Shown: piece after piece, positions 55,223 through 64,000 of the stretch
Layout: the number at the start of each line of letters is the position of its first letter
How positions within the stretch are numbered: position 1 is the stretch's first letter
DNA from: Shewanella nanhaiensis
GTDB taxonomy: Bacteria; Pseudomonadota; Gammaproteobacteria; Enterobacterales; Shewanellaceae
NCBI RefSeq assembly: GCF_019457885.1
Contig: NZ_JAHZST010000004.1
Location: 124,001-188,000 of the forward strand
DNA: 64,000 nt
Direction of reading: 5' to 3'
Program-made: the position numbers and the translations under genes
Notes under the pieces: generated by a model
What the model was told of the DNA's origin: nothing
Database searches by the model: none
Seen by the model: only the letters and a program-made list of their open reading frames with translations

Positions 55223-55627
55223 TTAGGGGGTCGCTTCAAACATGACATAGATCTTCTTGCAACTATCTAACACCTCCCAGGTGCCAGAAAATCCCGCTGG
55301 GATAACGAAACGGCTTCCCTCTTTAACTGTCATGGTGTTGCCATTTTCGTCGGTTATTACGCTGATACCAGCTAAAATTTCGCAGTACTCGCTCTCGGTA
55401 TAGTTGATCTTCCAGCTGCCTTTTTCACTTTCCCAGACGCCACAATGAAACTGTTCACAAGGGCTTGAGAAGTGATTATCTACTGTTTGAGCAGGGTTAC
55501 CTGAGATGAGCTTTTTGTCATCTAAATGGTAATGTTCACTCTCTGTTTTGTTGTTTGATATGTCGACAATGCTATTAATATTCAAAACTCTGTTCCTAGA
55601 TATCTTGGGTTGTAAATGAAATAACAA
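55223..55627 (-). CDS. Cupin_3 (DUF861) protein
   Basis: The 134-residue ORF has a cupin core (FHCGVWESEKGSWKINYTES, ILAGISVITDENG, SRFVIPAGFSGTWEVLDS). A TTG at 55585 with AGGAACAG upstream may be the true start, giving a 120-residue protein; the listed ATG lacks a clear site. Cupin_3 proteins near omega-aminotransferases and semialdehyde dehydrogenases are common, and their role is not settled. It lies 32 bp after mmsA on the same strand, so it belongs to the catabolic operon. Confidence 0.8.
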   Translation of the reverse strand: MLFHLQPKISRNRVLNINSIVDISNNKTESEHYHLDDKKLISGNPAQTVDNHFSSPCEQFHCGVWESEKGSWKINYTESEYCEILAGISVITDENGNTMTVKEGSRFVIPAGFSGTWEVLDSCKKIYVMFEATP

Positions 55628-55659
55628 TGCGCAGACTCGCTGCGCATTGGAGATATCTT

Positions 55660-57150
55660 CTATTTCATTGTCGGCATCACAAACTCAGCTTTTGCCTCAC
55701 TAGATTTTGGCCAGCGGGCGGTGATCGCTTTGCGCTTAGTGTAGAAACGGACGCCGTCTGGTCCATGCATATGTAGTGGACCAAAGAGTGAACGCTTCCA
55801 GCCACCAAAGCTGTGAAATGCCATTGGTACAGGGATAGGAACATTGACCCCCACCATTCCAACTTGGACGTGATGGCAGAAGTGACGAGCGGCTTCGCCA
55901 CTTTGGGTAAAGATAGCGGTGCCGTTACCGAACTCATGGGCATTGATAAGCTCAAGGGCCTCGGCGTAATCTTTAACCCGCACGATAGCGAGTACAGGGC
56001 CGAAGATCTCCTCTTTGTAGATGGTCATATCTGGGGTGACATTATCAAAGAGACAGCCACCTAAGAAGTAACCCTGCTCATGATCTTCGACACTAAGTGT
56101 GCGGCCATCGGCCAATAAGCTTGCCCCTTCGGCAACGCCTGTATCCACATAGCTGGTGACTTTGGCAAGGTGCTGAGTCGAGATAAGTGGCCCCATATCC
56201 ATCTCTGGAGTCACGCCATTGCCCACTCTTAACGCTTGAATTTGAGGTAGCAGTTTCTCGACGAGCGCATCACCAGAATCACCTACAGCAAGCACTACTG
56301 AGATTGCCATGCAGCGCTCACCGGCAGAGCCAAATGCTGCGCCCATTAGCGCACCTACGGCTTGATCTATATCAGCATCAGGCATCAGTAACATATGATT
56401 TTTTGCACCACCTAGGGCTTGTACGCGCTTGCCATGCTTAGAGGCGGTCTCATAGATATATTCAGCAATCGGTGTTGAACCGACAAAGCTTACCGCTTGA
56501 ATATCTGGATGGCTCAGTAAGGTATCAACCGCCTCTTTATCGCCATTAACCACGTTAAATACGCCATCGGGTAGACCCGCTTCGGTGAGCAGCTGCGCCA
56601 TACGCATCACTGAGCTTGGATCTTTCTCTGAAGGCTTCATGATAAAGGTGTTACCGGCTGCAATGGCGATAGGGAACATCCACATGGGCACCATTACCGG
56701 AAAGTTAAACGGGGCGATACCTGCGACTACACCAAGAGATTGATTCACACACCAAGCATCAACACCGCCGCCAACCTGCTCTGTATGTTCACCTTTTAAT
56801 AGGTGAGGGATACCACAAGCAAACTCGACCACTTCAAGGCCGCGGATGATCTCGCCTTTAGCATCATCGAGAACCTTGCCATGTTCGCGGGTAATAAGCT
56901 CTGCCAGCTCATCCATATTCTGCTCAACCAAGGCCTTAAACTTAAATAGAACTCGTGAACGATTAAGAGGAGACACTTGTGACCAACTGCTGTGTGCTTT
57001 TTTAGCCAGCTCGATAGCGCCAGCCACTTCAGCTGCACTGGCCAGTGATACTTTGGCTTTAGGCTCGCCTGTTGCAGGCTCAAAAACTGGGCTAGAACGT
57101 TCGCTCTTATCTGTGTGTGCGCCATTAATATAGTGGTTGATCTGTTGCAT
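55660..57150 (-). CDS. mmsA: CoA-acylating methylmalonate/malonate-semialdehyde dehydrogenase
   Basis: Start chosen at the ATG at 57150 (MQQINHYINGAHTDKSERSS), which gives the usual length of about 496 residues; an ATG at 57189 would add 13. Conserved segments are GIAPFNFPVMVPMWMFPIAI, FVGSTPIAEYIYE and the catalytic GSAGERCMAIS cysteine near residue 285. The enzyme turns malonate semialdehyde into acetyl-CoA, or methylmalonate semialdehyde into propionyl-CoA. Downstream of a bauA-like gene, it fits beta-alanine catabolism; valine or inositol catabolism is a less likely alternative here. Confidence 0.92.
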   Translation of the reverse strand: MQQINHYINGAHTDKSERSSPVFEPATGEPKAKVSLASAAEVAGAIELAKKAHSSWSQVSPLNRSRVLFKFKALVEQNMDELAELITREHGKVLDDAKGEIIRGLEVVEFACGIPHLLKGEHTEQVGGGVDAWCVNQSLGVVAGIAPFNFPVMVPMWMFPIAIAAGNTFIMKPSEKDPSSVMRMAQLLTEAGLPDGVFNVVNGDKEAVDTLLSHPDIQAVSFVGSTPIAEYIYETASKHGKRVQALGGAKNHMLLMPDADIDQAVGALMGAAFGSAGERCMAISVVLAVGDSGDALVEKLLPQIQALRVGNGVTPEMDMGPLISTQHLAKVTSYVDTGVAEGASLLADGRTLSVEDHEQGYFLGGCLFDNVTPDMTIYKEEIFGPVLAIVRVKDYAEALELINAHEFGNGTAIFTQSGEAARHFCHHVQVGMVGVNVPIPVPMAFHSFGGWKRSLFGPLHMHGPDGVRFYTKRKAITARWPKSSEAKAEFVMPTMK

Positions 57151-57264
57151 AACCTTCAATCCTATCGTCTTTAATAATCTCATCCCCAAGCAGGTTGGAG
57201 ATGAGCTTAATTCATTGTGTTTGATTCATTATGTTTAGTTATTGCGTTAGTTAGCTGTTAACGG

Positions 57265-58602
57265 TTAGTCGACGGCTCTGATCGCATCACTTAGGGTATT
57301 GACTATCTGATCTATCTCCTGCTTATCCACGATAAGAGGAGGTGAGATTGCGATAATATCTGCTGTGGCTCGCACTAGCGTGCCTTTGGCAAAACACTCC
57401 TCGAAGATAGCGAAGCCGCGTTTACCCACTCCTTGTGCGCTGGGAGAGAACTGAATCCCACCCACTAAGCCTATATTGCGAATGTCGATGATATTGGGCA
57501 GACCTTTAAGGCTATGGATGGCATCTTCAAAGTAGCCTTCAAGCTCTTTTGTGCGCTCAAATAGCTTCTCATTTTCATAGATGTTTAAACTGGCGATGGC
57601 CGCCGCCGCAGCAACTGGATGACCTGAATAGGTATAGCCATGAAAAAGCTCAATACCCGCAGGCCCCTGCATACAAGCATCATAGATGTTGTCGTCAATC
57701 AGCACTGCGCCCATGGGAATAGCCCCGTTATTGAGGGCTTTTGCCGCTGTGATCATATCTGGCGTTACTCCCCAGCGTTGACTGGCAAACGCATCACCGA
57801 CACGGCCAAAGCCTGTGATCACCTCATCAAAAATTAGTAAGATCCCATGTTTCTTAGTGATCTCTCTTAAGCGTTGCAGATAACCTTCAGGAGGCAATAT
57901 CACCCCCGCTGAGCCAGACATAGGCTCTACGATGACAGCGGCAATATTCTCGGCGCCATGAAGTGCGACAAGTTGCTCAAGAACCTCAGCTTTCTCGGCG
58001 CCAGTTTTAGGCATACCACGGCTAAAGGCGTTATCTTGCATATCTAATGTGTGGGGAAGGTGGTCTACGCCTGGCAGTAGTTGTTGGCTAAAGGTTTTTC
58101 GATTGCCACCTATGCCACCGACTGAGATCCCGCCAAAGCCAACGCCATGATAACCAAGCTCGCGGCCGATAAAGCGAGTACGAGTCGACTCACCATTGGC
58201 TCTGTGGTAGTTGATGGCAATCTTAAGGGCACTGTCGACAGACTCTGAGCCTGAGTTAGTAAAGAAGACCTTGTTTAGCCCCTCTGGACTAATACTGGCT
58301 AAGCGTTCAGCAAGTTCAAATGCAAGGGGGTGGCCCATCTGAAAAGAGGGAGCGTAATCCATTTGATGGATCTGATGGCTTACGGCTTCTGAGATCTCTT
58401 TGCGACCATGGCCAGCATTGCAACACCAAAGCCCTGCAGTACCATCGAGAACGGGACGGCCAGACGTGTCCTTGTAATACATACCTTCAGCTTCTGCGAG
58501 CATTCTTGGGCTCGCTTTGAACTGTCTATTGGCAGTAAAGGGCATCCAATAGTTTTCAAGTGTTTGAGTTTCACTATGCTTACTTGTCTGAATATCTGTC
58601 AT
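57265..58602 (-). CDS. bauA: Omega-amino acid:pyruvate transaminase, BauA-like
   Basis: The 445-residue class III PLP aminotransferase has NSGSESVDSALKIA, the PLP-stacking LGYHG, LLIFDEVITGFGR and the Schiff-base lysine Lys288 in ITAAKAL. Sequence resembles beta-alanine:pyruvate transaminases (YWMPFTANRQFKASPRML, WCCNAGHGRKEI). It makes malonate semialdehyde from beta-alanine. mmsA follows, giving a two-step route to acetyl-CoA. It is first in the minus-strand operon and divergent from the aldehyde dehydrogenase gene. Confidence 0.88.
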   Translation of the reverse strand: MTDIQTSKHSETQTLENYWMPFTANRQFKASPRMLAEAEGMYYKDTSGRPVLDGTAGLWCCNAGHGRKEISEAVSHQIHQMDYAPSFQMGHPLAFELAERLASISPEGLNKVFFTNSGSESVDSALKIAINYHRANGESTRTRFIGRELGYHGVGFGGISVGGIGGNRKTFSQQLLPGVDHLPHTLDMQDNAFSRGMPKTGAEKAEVLEQLVALHGAENIAAVIVEPMSGSAGVILPPEGYLQRLREITKKHGILLIFDEVITGFGRVGDAFASQRWGVTPDMITAAKALNNGAIPMGAVLIDDNIYDACMQGPAGIELFHGYTYSGHPVAAAAAIASLNIYENEKLFERTKELEGYFEDAIHSLKGLPNIIDIRNIGLVGGIQFSPSAQGVGKRGFAIFEECFAKGTLVRATADIIAISPPLIVDKQEIDQIVNTLSDAIRAVD

Positions 58603-58871
58603 ATCGTCTTACCCTATCCAGTTTATTTAGTTATTTGTTGTTATTCTGAGCGATTGATATTTGCTATGCTATGTTAGAAATAATGAACATGAAAGCTTTT
58701 TGTGCATTTATTTATAGCAAAATAAACATTTTTGTAAAATATATTGAAACTAATGTTGAAAACTAGCCTGCTTCCAGCGTAATCTTGAGGCCTGTCCACA
58801 GCCTGCTAAGCACTTACCTGTGTTTATGAGTGTTAGTGGGAAAAGTATTAATTACCCGTTAAGAGGTCATC
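58603..58871. promoter_or_regulatory. Divergent promoter region of bauA and the aldehyde dehydrogenase gene
   Basis: The 269-bp AT-rich gap (about 58660-58770 is especially so) holds the promoters of both units. I cannot assign individual boxes with confidence. Confidence 0.4.
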
Positions 58872-60380
58872 ATGAGTACACCGACAAATCATCAAGAGTG
58901 GCAAAGCTTAGCCGAAACTTTACTAGCAGAGGGGGTGAAGGCTGATGCCTATATTGAGGGGGAGTATCGCCCTGCTGTATCGGGTGAGAGGTTTGATTGT
59001 GTAAGTCCCATCGATGGTCGTGTACTTTGCCAAGTTGCGAGCTGTTCACTCGAAGATGCCAATATTGCGGTAAAAAGTGCGCGCGAGGCATTTGACTCTG
59101 GGGTATGGTCTGAGCTGCCTCCGGTGAAGCGTAAGCAGGTCATGATACGTTTTGCTGAGCTACTTGAAGCCAATAGAGATGAGCTGGCGCTCCTTGAAAC
59201 CTTAGATATGGGTAAGCCTATTCGCTACTCAGGCGCAGTCGATGTGGCAGGGGCTGCCCGTGCGATTCGCTGGTCCGGCGAGGCTATCGATAAGATCTAT
59301 GATGAGATAGCGCCGACAGCTCATAACGAGATAGGCATGATCACTCGCGAACCTGTGGGTGTGGTTGCGGCTATTGTGCCTTGGAATTTCCCTATTTTGA
59401 TGGCCTGTTGGAAGCTAGGTCCTGCGCTAGCTACGGGCAACAGTGTTATTTTAAAACCCTCTGAGAAGTCGCCGTTAACCGCGATCCGCATGGCGCAAAT
59501 TGCAGTAGAGGCGGGGATCCCAAAAGGTGTGCTCAACGTCCTACCAGGATTTGGACACACAGTAGGTAAAGCGCTGGCTCTGCATATGGATGTGGATACT
59601 CTAGTGTTTACCGGCTCGACTAAGATAGCAAAGCAGTTGATGATCTATGCGGGTGAATCAAATATGAAACGGGTGTGGTTAGAGGCAGGAGGTAAGAGCC
59701 CTAATATCGTCTTTAATGATGCGCCGGATCTTCAAAAAGTAGCGGAAGCGGCCGCATCGGCAATCGCCTTTAACCAAGGTGAAGTTTGCACCGCAGGATC
59801 TCGTTTGCTGGTGGAAGCGGGCGTTAAGGATGAACTGCTAAGATTAATCGCCAAAGAGATGCAAGCTTGGAGACCGGGGCATCCACTGGATCCAGATACC
59901 ACTTGTGGCGCTGTGGTCGATAATCAGCAACTAGAGAATGTACTTAAATATATCCGCGCTGGTGTTGCCGAAGGTGCTGAGCTGGTCCATGGTGGCAGCC
60001 AAGTGATGGCTGAAACTGGTGGCGCTTATGTTGAACCGACCATCTTCTCAAATGTGAATAACGGGATGACGATTGCCAAAGAGGAGATCTTCGGTCCAGT
60101 GCTTTCGGTTATCACCTTTGACGGTATGGAGGAAGCGATCAGCATAGGCAATGACAGTATCTATGGACTTGCGGCTGGTGTCTGGACCTCAAATATCAGC
60201 AAAGCCCATAAGACGGCAAAAGCGCTGCGTAGCGGTATGGTGTGGATTAATCATTATGACGGCGGTGATATGACAGCGCCATTTGGCGGCTATAAGCAGT
60301 CGGGTAATGGTCGTGATAAATCACTGCATGCGTTTGATAAGTACACAGAGATAAAGGCAACTTGGATAGCATTGGATTAG
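58872..60380 (+). CDS. NAD(P)-dependent aldehyde dehydrogenase, PuuC/KauB-like
   Basis: The 502-residue ALDH has VVAAIVPWNFPILMACWKLG, VFTGSTKIAKQLM, the catalytic Glu in WLEAGGKSPN and the nucleophile in NQGEVCTAGSRLL (about residue 302). Its overall sequence resembles gamma-glutamyl-gamma-aminobutyraldehyde dehydrogenase PuuC and Pseudomonas KauB. It likely oxidises aminoaldehydes from polyamines, including 3-aminopropanal to beta-alanine, which would feed the divergent bauA-mmsA operon. The pathway link is inference. Confidence 0.85.
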   Translation: MSTPTNHQEWQSLAETLLAEGVKADAYIEGEYRPAVSGERFDCVSPIDGRVLCQVASCSLEDANIAVKSAREAFDSGVWSELPPVKRKQVMIRFAELLEANRDELALLETLDMGKPIRYSGAVDVAGAARAIRWSGEAIDKIYDEIAPTAHNEIGMITREPVGVVAAIVPWNFPILMACWKLGPALATGNSVILKPSEKSPLTAIRMAQIAVEAGIPKGVLNVLPGFGHTVGKALALHMDVDTLVFTGSTKIAKQLMIYAGESNMKRVWLEAGGKSPNIVFNDAPDLQKVAEAAASAIAFNQGEVCTAGSRLLVEAGVKDELLRLIAKEMQAWRPGHPLDPDTTCGAVVDNQQLENVLKYIRAGVAEGAELVHGGSQVMAETGGAYVEPTIFSNVNNGMTIAKEEIFGPVLSVITFDGMEEAISIGNDSIYGLAAGVWTSNISKAHKTAKALRSGMVWINHYDGGDMTAPFGGYKQSGNGRDKSLHAFDKYTEIKATWIALD

Positions 60381-60428
60381 AGATAGAGTTTCTGAGAACC
60401 TAGGATCTGCTAGGTGTACACATATGCA

Positions 60429-60458
60429 AAAAGCCCCGAAGTTATCTTCGGGGCTTTT
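60429..60458. terminator. Bidirectional terminator between ALDH and symporter genes
   Basis: AAAAGCCCCGAAG (60429-60441) and CTTCGGGGCTTTT (60446-60458) form a 13-bp stem with a TTAT loop. Confidence 0.9.
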
Positions 60459-60474
60459 GTGTATGGGAGACGCC

Positions 60475-61701
60475 TTACTTATGCTCTGGATTGAACTTGT
60501 CCATGACAACGGCGCAGACAGCATCACCTGTGATGTTAACTGAGGTGCGGATCATATCGAAAACCCTGTCTAGTGCGAAGAGTAGTGGCAAGCCATCAAT
60601 AGGAATACCCGCTGCAAGCAGCACGGCAACTACGAGGAATGAGGGACCCGGTACGCCAGCTTGTCCTATGGCACCTAAGGTTGAGGTAAAGATAATAGCG
60701 GCATAAGCCGTCATCGTTAGATCCACCTGAAACATCTGAGCGAAGAACATGGCCACTAACCCGTAATAGATGGCATTACCTGTCATATTGATGGTGGCAC
60801 CTAAGGGCAGAACAAAGGCCGATGTTGCTTTAGAGACATTGAGCTCCTTTTCGCAGGTATCCATAGTGATAGGAAGCGTTGCCATGGAGGAGGCGGTAGA
60901 CATCGCCATCGCCTGAGGCTTTTTCATGGCGGAGATAAACTTAAGCACAGGGACGTCAGATAGAAACTTCACCACTAGTGGGAAGAAGATAAAGGCGTAG
61001 ATAAGGATAGAGGCGACAAAGACCACAAATAGATTGATCACCACTTCAAGGGCTTGGAAGCCAAATGTACCAACAGAGTGGGCCATTAAGCCAAAGACAC
61101 CGATAGGTGCAATCAACATCACCTTATTGATCATCCAAACGAACGCTTCAACGATGGCGTTAAGCGCTTTGACAATCGGCTCTGCACCGTCACCTTTTAC
61201 CTTGGTCAGTGCGATCCCTAAGAAGATACAGAAAACTAAGATCTGCAGGATATTACCTGAGGTCAGTGACTCGAACACATTGGTTGGGATCATGCCAATG
61301 ATGGTATCCATCGCACCAGGAAGTGCGCCTTGGTCGGCAGTCACTTGGGTGAGTGAATCGCCATGATTACTAAAGTCGACGCCTGAGCCAGGTTTAAAGA
61401 TACTGCCCATAACAAGGGCTAAGGTTACCGCGATGGCAGAGGTGGCGATAAAGAAGCCAAAGGTGCCCATGCCTATTTTGCCTGCCGAAGGGCTATTACC
61501 TAAGCTTGCGGCACCTGCAATAATGGATACTGCAACAAGTGGGATCACCAACATCTTGATCAGATTAATAAATAGATCGCCTAAGGGGCCAAATATGGCG
61601 GCACTCTCTCCCATATACAGGCCAACTAAGCCACCTATGATCATGGCGATGATGACTTGTAGGCCTATGTTGCCCATTAATGATTTTGCTCGATTTCCCA
61701 C
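60475..61701 (-). CDS. Dicarboxylate/amino acid:cation symporter (DAACS, GltP-like)
   Basis: Start chosen at the GTG at 61701 with GAGGTAAAC upstream, giving 408 residues; the longer frame begins 63 bp earlier without a site. The product has the DAACS pattern: eight membrane segments, a Ser-rich re-entrant loop (SMATLPITMDTCEKELN near the middle), the NMTG motif in GATINMTGNAIYYG and a second loop with GVPGPSFLVVAV. It imports acidic or neutral amino acids or dicarboxylates with Na+ or H+. Its place beside the amine cluster is suggestive only. Confidence 0.88.
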   Translation of the reverse strand: MGNRAKSLMGNIGLQVIIAMIIGGLVGLYMGESAAIFGPLGDLFINLIKMLVIPLVAVSIIAGAASLGNSPSAGKIGMGTFGFFIATSAIAVTLALVMGSIFKPGSGVDFSNHGDSLTQVTADQGALPGAMDTIIGMIPTNVFESLTSGNILQILVFCIFLGIALTKVKGDGAEPIVKALNAIVEAFVWMINKVMLIAPIGVFGLMAHSVGTFGFQALEVVINLFVVFVASILIYAFIFFPLVVKFLSDVPVLKFISAMKKPQAMAMSTASSMATLPITMDTCEKELNVSKATSAFVLPLGATINMTGNAIYYGLVAMFFAQMFQVDLTMTAYAAIIFTSTLGAIGQAGVPGPSFLVVAVLLAAGIPIDGLPLLFALDRVFDMIRTSVNITGDAVCAVVMDKFNPEHK

Positions 61702-61883
61702 GTTTACCTCGGTACTGCAATGTTTGCAATTTGATAGTGGCGGTAAATTAGCATAGCGCACCACTTCACTCTGTGAAATAGCACTTAGTTAGCGTAAAAA
61801 CCGAGGTTTATATAGATTAAAGTGATGCTTAGGTGAGAAATGTATAATTAATACTTAAAATAATGATAAAGCGCTAATAAAAA

Positions 61884-61909
61884 GGCCGATACACTTATTG
61901 ATATCGGCC
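61884..61909 (-). terminator. Terminator of the MBL-fold hydrolase gene
   Basis: GGCCGATA (61884-61891) and TATCGGCC (61902-61909) form an 8-bp stem. On the minus strand it is followed by a run of T. It lies about 105 bp after the gene. Confidence 0.7.
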
Positions 61910-62013
61910 AATCGTTAATTATGCTGAAAAATCCCACAAGGTTACTCACCAAGGGATTGAGGGACTTGGCCTACTCTTTAGCCAATAAACTGTTTTTTTG
62001 AGCAGAGAAATCC

Positions 62014-63081
62014 CTATTGGTAGGAGAGTAAGCTCTCGAGAACAAGCTCAGCCTGTTTAGGAGCTGAGGCTTCGAAGCCATAGTAGTGACCATATTTAGC
62101 TCTTAAGGTGTCGGTGATATCTTGACTTGCTGCTTCAAACCACTTGGCACCAAATACCGCATGATTGTTATTTTCCACTGTGGTGAACTTGGCCCAATCG
62201 ACTCTGTTCATGGCTCTGTTTGCCGCAAGGTTGAGATCGTTGAGATAGTGCTGCATAAAGTCGAGATCGGCTCGACTACCTATATTGCCATGTCCACCAG
62301 AGAGGTACTGCCATTTTTGAGCCGAGACTTTAGCTAAGTTCTGTCTGTAATAGGTAAAGTTTTCCGAGCCGCCAAACCCTAGCCAAGGCAGTTGATCTGG
62401 ATTGATAAGATCCGGTGTGTGTATCACTCCTTCATCGACAAGCAGCAGTGCGGCAGAGTCGTCAGTGTGTGCTGCATGTTCAAAGCCGATAAATTTAAGT
62501 CGTGTATCTTCAAATTGATAGACACCTTCATTGAAATCGACAGTTTTAGTTGGACGGGGAAGTTGGCTATTGAGTCGGTTCATTTTGTTGGCGGTAGCGT
62601 CACTGGCCAAGATGGTGAGCTCCACTTTTTGGCGCTTTGCCTCAGCAAGGAAAACCTCAGCATCACCAATGTGATCTGCATGATTGTGGGAGTAGACTAA
62701 GGTAGTGACAGGTTTATCTGTCACCTGTTTTATGGCTGAAAGCAGGGCTTTCCCTGCGCCATAGGCTAGGGGATCTAATACCATAACACCCTTGTCACCG
62801 ACAAAGAAAAGACTGTTATAGAAGTGGTTTTGCACCCAGTAAACCCTATCTGTAATGCGCTGAACGAGTGTCTCCCCAGCCATGTTTCGTTCAAATAACT
62901 TATCTATTTTTACATCAGCAGAGATATTTATCTGACTGTTTGGCGCTTGATATTTCGCACCTACGGTTGAGGAGTAACCGCCATCAGGTTTGAACTTGAT
63001 GTCGTGAATGTCATGGGCTGATGCTCCAGCAGCGAAGATCTGGGAGGTGATGATTGCAAGTGAGTTTAATGGGTGTTTCAT
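62014..63081 (-). CDS. Exported metallo-beta-lactamase-fold hydrolase
   Basis: The 355-residue product has a signal-like N-terminus (LNSLAIITSQIFAAGASA) and the metal motif SHNHADHIGD, with His132, His134, Asp136 and His137. Later ligands are likely in GFEHAAHTDDSAALLLVDEG and GGHGNIGSRADLD. Two metal ions are expected in the periplasm. Substrate class (lactone, sulfate ester, beta-lactam) cannot be told. Divergent from the LysR gene with 78 bp between, so that regulator probably controls it. Confidence 0.85.
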   Translation of the reverse strand: MKHPLNSLAIITSQIFAAGASAHDIHDIKFKPDGGYSSTVGAKYQAPNSQINISADVKIDKLFERNMAGETLVQRITDRVYWVQNHFYNSLFFVGDKGVMVLDPLAYGAGKALLSAIKQVTDKPVTTLVYSHNHADHIGDAEVFLAEAKRQKVELTILASDATANKMNRLNSQLPRPTKTVDFNEGVYQFEDTRLKFIGFEHAAHTDDSAALLLVDEGVIHTPDLINPDQLPWLGFGGSENFTYYRQNLAKVSAQKWQYLSGGHGNIGSRADLDFMQHYLNDLNLAANRAMNRVDWAKFTTVENNNHAVFGAKWFEAASQDITDTLRAKYGHYYGFEASAPKQAELVLESLLSYQ

Positions 63082-63159
63082 ATCTTTACCTTGATTACGT
63101 TTTCCTCAGTATGATAAAAACCTAATTAATCCATCAATCTGATAGGTTCGATAATATAT

Positions 63160-64000
63160 ATGGGTGAAACTGATTATTTGGTACTGGATGGTCGTTTACT
63201 AAGGCTGTTTTTAACTGTTTTCGATACAGGCTCAGTCTCTGGCGCTGCCGACAAATTAGATCTTAATCAGTCAACGGTAAGTAACGGCTTGGAAAGACTT
63301 AGGCGGATTATCGGTGAGCCCCTGTTTGTTCGCTCTGGGCGTGGGATCATTCCGACTCAGGAAGCGAGCAGACTCGCGCCTTTAGCCAGAGAGCTACTCG
63401 CTAAGTTTGAGCAGTTTGTTGAGGCTCAGGAGTATCGGGCTGCAGATGAGAGCAGGCCCTTTGTTATTGCCGCTAACGATTATGAACGAGATATATTGCT
63501 GCCTCAGCTACTGGTGAAATTAAGGAAGCTTGCGCCTAATGCGCCCCTTAAGGTATTGACGGCTGGAGCGAAAGAGACGGTATTGGAGCAGCTTAGACAG
63601 GGAGAGATAGATCTGGTGCTGTCGCCGGGTATTGAGGCGAATGTGGACGATTTAAAACAGCAGTGGCTATTTTCAGACTGTGATGCGGTTTTTTACGATC
63701 CAGAGGTGATAAAGGGGCCCATCGATTTAGCCCAGTATGTTGCGCTGCCCCATGCCAGAGTGGTATTCAATTATTCAGGTCGCTCAGAGATAGATGAGGT
63801 GCTAACAGGGCTTAAACTTGAGCGTGAGATAAAGCTTGAGGTGGCAAATTTCTCAGCCCTCTCCTCTATGATGAGAGGGAGTGAGCTTGTCACTACACTT
63901 CCCTCTAGAGTTGGTATTTCACTGCTGGATAAGATGGCTCAGCAAACTCCACCAATCCCACTGAACGACATCAATATCTACCAGTTTTGGCATCAAGCCT
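63160..64000 (+). CDS. LysR-family transcriptional regulator (3' truncated by window)
   Basis: An ATG at 63160 opens 280 codons without a stop to the window end. The N-terminus is a LysR helix-turn-helix (LLRLFLTVFDTGSVSGAADK, LNQSTVSNGLERLR, EPLFVRSGRG). A ligand-binding domain follows from about residue 90 (PFVIAANDYERDILLPQLLV). It starts divergently from the exported MBL-fold hydrolase gene, its likely target. The end of the effector domain is missing. Confidence 0.88.
   Translation, partial: MGETDYLVLDGRLLRLFLTVFDTGSVSGAADKLDLNQSTVSNGLERLRRIIGEPLFVRSGRGIIPTQEASRLAPLARELLAKFEQFVEAQEYRAADESRPFVIAANDYERDILLPQLLVKLRKLAPNAPLKVLTAGAKETVLEQLRQGEIDLVLSPGIEANVDDLKQQWLFSDCDAVFYDPEVIKGPIDLAQYVALPHARVVFNYSGRSEIDEVLTGLKLEREIKLEVANFSALSSMMRGSELVTTLPSRVGISLLDKMAQQTPPIPLNDINIYQFWHQA

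Overview
The window looks like chromosomal DNA of a marine gammaproteobacterium, most probably Shewanella or a close relative. This rests on family content and gene order: pepA divergent from lptFG, a TorF-type porin, the YqiJ/YqiK flotillin pair, an M32 carboxypeptidase, small DUF families typical of Shewanella and Vibrio, paired GH18/GH19 chitinases and a c-di-GMP-I riboswitch. No rRNA, tRNA, CRISPR array, integrase or transposase gene was seen. Both window ends cut genes: an AAA+ ATPase on the left and a LysR regulator on the right that is open to the last base.

Layout. 1-7.4 kb: AAA+ ATPase end, AraC regulator divergent from two tandem cytochrome P460 genes, an SGNH-hydrolase lipoprotein and a PHB-depolymerase-like lipoprotein divergent from a CadC-like membrane regulator. 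7.7-20.6 kb: core genes (paeA/ytfL, pepA, lptF-lptG, a lipoprotein diheme peroxidase, RDD protein, GNAT, M32 carboxypeptidase, yqiJ-yqiK). 20.8-25.8 kb: an accessory patch with every convincing gene on the minus strand. It holds three related small secreted two-cysteine proteins, a DUF4287/DUF5655-like protein next to a membrane protein, a decayed second copy of that membrane gene's 3' end, an RraB-like protein, a frameshifted remnant and at least one attC-like palindrome. It resembles an integrase-less cassette cluster. 26.2-37.7 kb: housekeeping genes (rhlE, two M24 peptidases, MFS, ROK kinase), a phytochelatin-synthase-like exported protein and a DUF333 + PAP2/beta-barrel pair.

37.9-42.7 kb is the chitin module: a c-di-GMP-I (GEMM-I) riboswitch, then a hairpin that pairs the Shine-Dalgarno sequence, then a ChiA-type GH18 chitinase, a terminator and a separate GH19 chitinase. 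43.5-49.6 kb is a cell-surface pair: an OmpA-family protein and a 1671-residue lipoprotein of about 18 Ig-like (Big_2) repeats, partly grown by duplication of two-domain units. 49.6-55.1 kb: small membrane, regulatory and envelope genes, including a DUF368 (PopT-type) protein and a 265-bp MITE-like element. 55.2-64 kb: an apparent beta-alanine/amine catabolic cluster (cupin, mmsA, bauA-like transaminase, divergent aldehyde dehydrogenase), a dicarboxylate/amino-acid symporter, and an exported metallo-beta-lactamase-fold hydrolase divergent from the LysR regulator.

The signals most worth follow-up are the riboswitch plus SD-sequestering hairpin in front of the chitinase, the cassette-like patch, the higher-order repeat of the giant lipoprotein and the MITE-like element. 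Several start codons were moved from the longest ORF because a ribosome binding site sits before an internal start. Family names are from recognition of motifs, not from a database search.
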